Part shown: positions 57,762 through 64,000 of the stretch, piece by piece | Numbering within the stretch: the first letter of the stretch is position 1 | How the letters are laid out: the number at the start of each line of letters is the position of its first letter | Assembly: GCA_027559495.1 (NCBI GenBank) | Contig: JAMXSV010000018.1 | Location: 806,001 to 870,000 of the forward strand | DNA length: 64,000 nt | Origin: Aurifilum marmelostoma | Taxonomy: Eukaryota; Ascomycota; Sordariomycetes; Diaporthales; Cryphonectriaceae | Reading direction: 5' to 3' | Translations under genes and position numbers: made by a program | The notes under the pieces: generated by a model | Told to the model about the DNA's origin: nothing | What the model saw: only the letters and a program-made list of their open reading frames with translations | Databases searched by the model: none

Positions 57762-59466
57762 TCAAAACCATGACTGGCCATTGTTCGTGGTGGTATTGTT
57801 ATCAGCCTCCTGGGACTGTGACATGTTCAGAAAATCCTCAAAGTTAAAATCGCCCGCAGCAGAGAAGTCGCCAGTAGCATTGCTGATGGCGCCCCAGTCG
57901 AAGGATGTGTCGGCCTTGGCCAGCTCGAACAACGCCAGATCGTTCTGGAGCGCAATGTTTGGTGTCTTATCAGCAGGCTCTGACGGCGTAGTGTCATTGG
58001 CCGAGGTGGGACTGACCGGGTTGGTTGAAGGGGAGCATCGTGTCGACTCGCTGTCCGTTGGGGCGGATTGGACGATCGAAGGAGCGGGCAGTTGTGATGG
58101 CTGCATGAGCCCCTCCTGCGAGGAAACTCTGGACATGGGCTGGCCCTGCGACGGTATTCTCGACATGGGCTGGCTCGGGAAGGGCACAGAATGGCGGTGT
58201 AGGTTTCTCGGAGGCGGCGGCTTCTGCAATACCATGGGAGGCCGCTCGGACGCCAAAAAGTCCTGACCGTCGAACTGGAATCCTTGTTGCATGCTGTCAA
58301 ACCAAGCGCCATGGAATATGTCCTGCAGGTTCTGAGGCAGCTCCGAGGTAAAGTGCGCCATCGGTGGCGGCCCGGCCGGGGTGGCAGAGAGCGGGACGTC
58401 GTACTCAGACCGCCGGCGCTTAGACAGCGGTTCTCCTGAAGGTGTAGTAGCCGTCGAATGTACAGGTGTATGGAGGGCCGAGCTGAGTCCACTCGACGCC
58501 TGTCGTGCCCGCCGCAGACCCTGCGCTGCTACATGGTTGTGGAATGCCGTGTTCATGTGGGAGGCGCCGCCCGCCTCACCCGCAAACGACTGTGAGCGAC
58601 TCATCATGTGATCTGGGTTCAGAGGCGACATCTGTTGGAAAGCCGCGTTCGGGGTGGCCATGGGGCTCGCGACCGGGTGAGGATGGACACCAAAGGTAAA
58701 GGCAGGACTTCCGAGGGCGACAGGGCTCATGCCAGGTGATAGGATGCCGCCAGGGGTGGTGGCCTGGCCTGTCAAGAGAGATGGGGCCATCGGATGATGG
58801 GCAGAGGCGGCCACAGGATGCTGCTGTGGCAGGGAGGTGTCGATGTGCAGGGCGGGTGAGCCTGCAGCGGCCTGGTGTGGAGGAGGGCAGGTCATGTCCA
58901 GCTGCGGGTGTACGGGGGGGACGCGTCAAGGCTCCAAAGATGCGCTCAAAGTCACGCTCGACCTGAGCCACATTGGCGCCTCTGGCGAGGAAGGCTGGGT
59001 TGGCGACGGAGTGGTGCATGGCAGCCTGGATGGTGGCGAGATCTTGAAACTTGGTCGGTAGGTCTCTCCACATGCTGGGACGAGGCGGGTCGTCCTCCTC
59101 CTCGTACATCTCTTCTTTGAGGACGATATCCTCGCTGATCTTGAGGCCCTTGCCGGTTCTCTCCTTGTGGATGATGGAAGCCATCTTGGCTGACTGGACA
59201 CGCGCGTCGATACTCCTGTCACTCCGTCTCGATGCGGCGATATAAGCACGCTCCTTGTTTTCCGAAGGAGATCTCTCGCTCTGCTGTTCAGGTTAGGGAA
59301 ATTTCCTCCCTCTCTGTGGTCGACGGCGGAGGGGAACAGAGAACTGCGGGAGGAGGCGAGTGGCAAGGTTTTGCAGGGGAAAGAGACTGACCTGTCTGGG
59401 CTGCGGCTTTGCCTGAGGGACAGTAAGCCCTCCGGCGGCACCTGGTGGACGAGCGTTCTTCACCAT
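57762..59466 (-). CDS. Putative fungal regulator with frame break at a C7 run
   Basis: Exon 1 is 59466-59392 (25 codons, MVKNARPPGAAGG; donor GTCAGT) and exon 2 starts at 59283 (acceptor AACAG). Exon 2 opens with a compact, charged, conserved-looking region (SENKERAYIAASRRSDRS, KERTGKGLKISEDIV, then EEMYEEEDDPP). At the G7 run 58914-58920 (C7 on the coding strand) the open frame must shift by one base to continue into 377 further codons rich in Gln, Pro, Ser and Met. These hold a basic KRRR patch and an acidic, aromatic end (DWGAISNATGDF, FNFEDFLNMSQSQ) that resembles an activation domain. Without the shift the protein ends early at 58576. With one C less the product would have about 531 residues. 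A sequencing indel in the homopolymer is the simplest cause; a real frameshift is possible. A transcriptional role is inferred from composition only. Confidence 0.7.
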
Positions 59467-62289
59467 TGTTGTAGATCTCGAATTCGGTGAGGGGGGCTTG
59501 GTCTTGCTATTGGTGGAGGGTGGTTATGTTCTGCTGTTGTTGTGCTGATGCTTATAATACGGTATAATCGAATGTTGTTGTTGAGACGATATGTTGGTGG
59601 TCGTCGTATAAACACTTGAAGTGGTTCGACGGAGTAGTAAGTGATGCTTGTATAGAAAAGCAGTGTGTCTCAGGAGGGAGAGGAAGGGAAAAATAAACGA
59701 AGAGGGAGAACAGGAGGAAGAAATCCGAGATCAGTTTCCAGAAGGAAGGAGGTGTGTGTGGAATGCGCCTTCGTTTTAAAGCTATAAGGCTTGGTGGTCT
59801 CGGCAGGAGCAGTTTAGGCGGGAAGTAGCGATCGAGGGAAAACGAATCGCTTATAGGGTCACTGCAAGGGACCACCAGGTAGGGAAGGGAAAGAAGGAAC
59901 CAGGAGCAGGAGCGAGACCCAGTACCCAATGAGCTGCTGCACACACAAGCACACACACCCTCTCTTTCTCTCTCTCTCTCTCTTCTTCTTCTTCCTCTTC
60001 TTCTCTCTATGTGTCTGAACCAAAGCGCGCGGGGCGAAAAGGCAAGGTCCCAGTTGTACCAGAAGGGGGTGCCCAGGGCTGTTTAGGCGTGGAAGCTAGC
60101 TGCAGCTGGAAAGTAGCTAGGGATCGCGGTCTCTGGGGTCTTGGTCTTGCTGGGCGTGCGAGTCCGTCTTGGGGTTCCTTGAGGAGCGAAGGGAAGAGGG
60201 GGTTAGATCGGCTGGTACAAAACGACGATGGGCAAAAGGTCTCTCTGCTAGGGCTGGGTCGGTTCAAGGGCTAGGGGAATCGGTCGAGAAGCAGGTAAAA
60301 GCACAAATTCAGGCACTACGTACTAACCCCAAATATTGAATGTAGTCACACAAAAGTATCTTGTCCCCTCTCTTTTCCTCCCTCTCTCTCTCTGTGCGGA
60401 AAAGAAAAATCCCACTTGGCCGGGCGGGGGGGGGGGGCGCGGTGGTCCACAAAGGCTTGATGTTGTCAATGTCTGTTCGCAGGATGAAGCCAGCAGGTGG
60501 CATGAGTGTTTTCGATCGACAGCCGATTGAGAGCCGATGGGGACACAGATGGTTGCGGGAGATCGATCTCGATCTGAGAGGAGTGGACGAGAGAAGGCCC
60601 GGGCAAGGGGACGGGCTGCTGATAGTCAAGTACTAGGAGGTAGGGTGACTATAGCACGAAAGACCGTGTATTTTGCTATGTAAGTAAGTTAGTCACCAGC
60701 AGAAGCCAGCGGCGGTCGGGGATAGGTGATTAGAAAGTGTGGGAGCCATGGGATGCCCATTTCCACCGTGGCTCGCGATCTTGTACAAGCCCGAGCAAGG
60801 CCCACACCTGAGGAAGAAGTCCAGAAAGCTACAGTACTTGTACCGTGTGTTACTACTATGTACAGTATGCGCCAACAGGCAGCTTGCTCAAAGGTTAGGT
60901 TGTCTGATTTTTTATGGGGGGGGGTTTTTTTTTTTTCTTCCCTCCTTGAGAAGTACAATTCCAGACCGTCTCTTCCAAACAATTCAATACAAGCTGGCAT
61001 GGGCAGAAAAGAGACAGCAATCTCGCGGGTCATCCGGAGAGGCTCCTGTCCACCCTGTATCTCTCTGGTGGTGTCGAGCTACAACAATGCAGCCGGAAGC
61101 ATGCCTGCAGGACGCCAGCATGTTTTGCGAATAGGCCAGAGCTAAAACACCGGGCTGCATGTGTGTGCAGTACTTGTGCACCGTTAGTACTATGTATGTA
61201 GACATGTAGAGTAGGCCAGAAAAGCGTTTCTTTCCCCGCTCCAACGAGTGGTGCACAGCCCCCCCCCCCCGATACTTTGACACACACACCGGTTGAGCCG
61301 GTGGTCCGTCTCTGTATCTTTTTCCCCTCTTCTTTTGGGTTTTGCCCTGGCAACCACTGCTTGCTTTTTATCTGATTTTATTTTTAATATTTTTTTTTTT
61401 CCTTCTTTCTTTTCTCTCTCTGGCCGCCTGCTCTCCCCTCCCTCGGCAGTGAACCTCGAAAATCGAAACGAAACGTCCAGCCCTTCTGTTGTTGTTTTCG
61501 AGATCAGCATTCTTCGCACGGTTAGCTGGTCTCGAAATTCAGATCTGGCCACGGACGGCACAAGCTTCTGAGACAGGACGGACGGTCTGTACGGACTGGA
61601 CCCTCCGGCCCTTGCTTTGCTAACAGCCAGCACCAGTGGCTGCCCCCCTTTCTCTGCCTTGTGATTGACTGGTTTCGAACAGCTCAGCGGGATCGCAAAG
61701 CTGAGCACTAACAGGCGCCTCACAAGCTGGCTTCTCCAAGCTACCGGCCAATGAGCTTAGGCTGCAGGGCCAGATGGGTGCGAGAGAGGGCGTGTTGGAT
61801 CTCATTCGTCTACCGCAAGCACGGTTCACCCGTCTCTGTCTGGTGACTGATGTTTCTCTCGCCTGTTATTTTGTCTTGGACGAGACCGGCGGGCGGGATC
61901 TAGGGGACTACTACTCCCTAAGTATGTGCTTGTAAAAAGTGCCGTCCCTTCTCCCCCATTTACTGTGGCTCCCCCTGCAGCGGAGGTTCGACTCCTGGCC
62001 GGGGCGGGCTTCAGTTAGCGAAATCTTTCGGAGATGGAATTGCCGGGGGACAGAACAAAGGCAGAACAGCGTACAATACGGCACAACACAGATCCGATTC
62101 CCAGGTTCTGCCTGTCACGATCCCCGAATGCCATTATTTGACAGCATGAGCTTTTCGTCATTGGCATCATCCTCGCCCCCCTCTTGCCTGACGTCGTTTC
62201 TGTGGTCTTTTTTTATGTTCCACCACTACCCCACAGCACCTATGTCATCCTTCTTTGAATGATTACTATTCACAGGACATGCTGCTAAC

Positions 62290-62337
62290 GTTCACGGCTG
62301 CGTTCACGGCTGCGTTCACGGCTGCGTTCACGGCTGC
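62290..62337 (+). repeat. Four perfect copies of a 12-bp tandem repeat
   Basis: Unit GTTCACGGCTGC repeated four times without mismatch, flanked by unique sequence. Not coding. Confidence 0.95.
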
Positions 62338-62682
62338 AAGGTAGGCCAGTTCCAATATGCTTTGTAATACTTGTCCGTTGTCCTTCTTCCTCCCCTCATA
62401 CTACATTCGCCACCCTCCGTTCGAACCTTATCGGGGCTTGCTGTTGCTCCTCCAAGGTAGGTATGTAGCGCGAAATCGTCCCCCATGGGCAAATCCGAAG
62501 AATCCCATCCTGTTCCGTCATGGCATTTTTCTGTTCCTCTTCTGAGTGCTCCACTTTTCAATACCCAGCCAGTCGGATCTCTCTCGCCCGCCACACCTGC
62601 CTGCTCATTCGTCGCTTGCTCCCATGCTCGAAAGGGGGCGTCGGACTATGGCCAGAGCGGGCTGGCCCACGGCGGTCTGCGA

Positions 62683-62706
62683 TGTGTGTGTGTGTGTGTG
62701 TGTGTG
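62683..62706 (+). repeat. (TG)12 microsatellite
   Basis: Twelve uninterrupted TG units. Confidence 0.95.
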
Positions 62707-64000
62707 GGAGGGAGGGAGAGGGAGAAACGTTTCCCAGCAGCAACGCCGGTCCCCCAGGCGCCAGGGGACGCCACGGCATGCACAGGTGGTGTGGTGGTTA
62801 TTGCCTCTGACCGGGGTTTTGTTCTATTTCTTTTTCTTCGCCCCTCGTTCAATTTTTTTTTTTTTTTTTCCTATCACGGGCAGTGCTTGTGTTCACCGAG
62901 ATTCATGTTTCGACATCCTACATGACCGTCAAACAGCTTTCCCTTTTTTTTTTTTTTGCCCCTCAGTCTCTCGAAGATTTTTGTCTGGTTGCGAGCCGTC
63001 GCTTCACGAGTGTGTGAAAGAAAGAACAAGTCTCGATCCGCAAGCCCCTGTCCGCTGGAGTGGTCTGCCCCGAGCATCTCCGCGATTCACGGCACCCATT
63101 GCAAACTCTGCCCATCGTCCGGAACGTGCCGTCCATCCCTTTTTTATGGAAAATCGAGAGAAACTTTTTTTTTTGGCCTTCCCTCGATCCAGACAGAGCC
63201 CCCTTGACGTCGAAGGTGAGGCCATCCCCCGATCTGCCATCGACAGTCACGATAATAAACTCATCGTCCTCAACGGGTGCCGCCTCCTTCGACCTCTTGG
63301 CAGCAGTGCAACGGCCAGGGTTGCTTGCATGTGCCTGCTTGCTCCTCCTATCAGCCGATGTGCAGAGGCTGGGGTCGATACCACCTGCAACCCAGGGACC
63401 AGGTAGATCTCGGTAGTAAGAAAGATAAAGAAGAAAAAAAGAAAAGGAAGGGTCACAGAGAACCCCGGAAAATGGGCGCCCCCGGGCGGGATGAGACGAG
63501 ATTTGACAATTTCGCGAGTGACCCTTCATGCATCCTAACTTGGGGACTTTTCTTTTCTTTTTTGTCTCTTCTGCTTTTTTCCCCTACAAGGATGGCCGTG
63601 CCCTTGTCCTGGTCGATATTGCATCACATCTTCTTTTGATCTATACCCTAGCACGGCACACGGCGGTCCCAGCAGCCTGGGCCGTCCATCAATCAATCGA
63701 CTCGCCGCCAGCGCCCGCCGCCTCGGCTCGATCGATCCTGTCACAGGCTTTTGGGTTGGGGTCCACTATTGAGCACGCGAGGATCTTCATACTGAAAACT
63801 GTGAACGCGATACATGTATCTCCTTGGAAGATTCCGCGGATATTCGGAGGATGGAGGATTCGCTCTTCCCACGTGGATGATAATGCAATGCAAAGCCAAG
63901 GTAGTGGATGACCTGAACACTCGTGGTAGGCATCAGTGTTCCTCGGAAACGCCATGTCCCATGTATACACAGTATGGGAGTTGTTTCTGGTGCCCGATCA

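Larger units (their letters stand above)
59467..64000. other. Long gene-free region
   Basis: 4.5 kb upstream of the putative regulator. It is rich in pyrimidine tracts (59959-60006), G/C and T runs, a (TG)12 repeat and a 12-bp tandem repeat. Many short overlapping frames occur, none with recognisable motifs. It may be a long promoter/leader of the regulator and of a gene beyond the window. Confidence 0.5.

Noticed and set aside
58872..58920. Intron explaining the frame change in the putative regulator
   Set aside because: The only close GT...AG pair gives about 42 nt and the wrong phase.
61985..61995. GGTTCGACTCC, a match to the tRNA B box
   Set aside because: The flanking T-stem pairs only partly and no matching acceptor stem or anticodon arm is found upstream.
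1..64000. CRISPR arrays, rRNA genes, prophage or viral genes
   Set aside because: None seen. The window is fungal nuclear DNA, and repeats present are microsatellites plus one MITE-like element.

Overview
The window is nuclear DNA of a filamentous ascomycete (Pezizomycotina, most likely Sordariomycetes). The signs are single-copy genes with short GT-AG introns of about 60-100 nt, CT-rich 5' leaders, and a saprotroph or plant-associate secretome: GH7 cellobiohydrolase, GH5 endoglucanase, AA9 lytic polysaccharide monooxygenase, GH28 polygalacturonase. There are also 2EXR and Clr5 proteins, families typical of this group. No bacterial operons, rRNA, tRNA or CRISPR were seen. About 22 genes are spread over 64 kb, separated by several 2-4.5 kb gene-free stretches. 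Splice models were built by hand from donor/acceptor sites and reading-frame continuity. In every fully annotated spliced gene the exon lengths sum to a whole number of codons, except the C7 frameshift gene.

Layout. 1-9.3 kb: an oligopeptide transporter cut by the window edge, a six-intron GH7 cellobiohydrolase without a carbohydrate-binding module, and a small vWA protein. 9.6-12.9 kb: a 2EXR protein and two tandem small secreted proteins that look like diverged paralogues, one carrying an in-frame TAG. 15.8-25.1 kb: a GH5 endoglucanase with a long Ser/Ala/Thr stalk, a large mostly disordered protein, a stilbene/carotenoid-cleavage dioxygenase divergent from an NTF2/SnoaL-like protein, and a six-Cys secreted protein. 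25.9-26.3 kb: an AT-rich inverted-repeat element resembling a MITE. 26.4-38.6 kb: secreted purple acid phosphatase, AA9 LPMO and two more small secreted proteins. 40.7-49 kb: a coiled-coil protein, a secreted 5'-nucleotidase-like phosphoesterase and a polygalacturonase. 49-64 kb: the ribosome-biogenesis factor NOP9, a Clr5-domain protein, a doubtful small gene, and a putative regulator whose frame breaks at a C7 run. The last 4.5 kb hold no convincing gene.

How it fits together. Cellulose attack (GH7, GH5, AA9), pectin attack (GH28), phosphorus release (purple acid phosphatase, 5'-nucleotidase), peptide uptake (OPT) and five or six small secreted proteins make a secretome-rich neighbourhood for plant litter or host tissue. 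The most suggestive unit is the divergent dioxygenase/NTF2-like pair at 20.5-24.4 kb. In bacterial lignin catabolism the same two families make and then cleave lignostilbenes. Other points of interest are GC-AG introns in the phosphatase and LPMO genes, an 18-nt exon in the LPMO gene, and a telomere-repeat (telobox) motif just upstream of NOP9.
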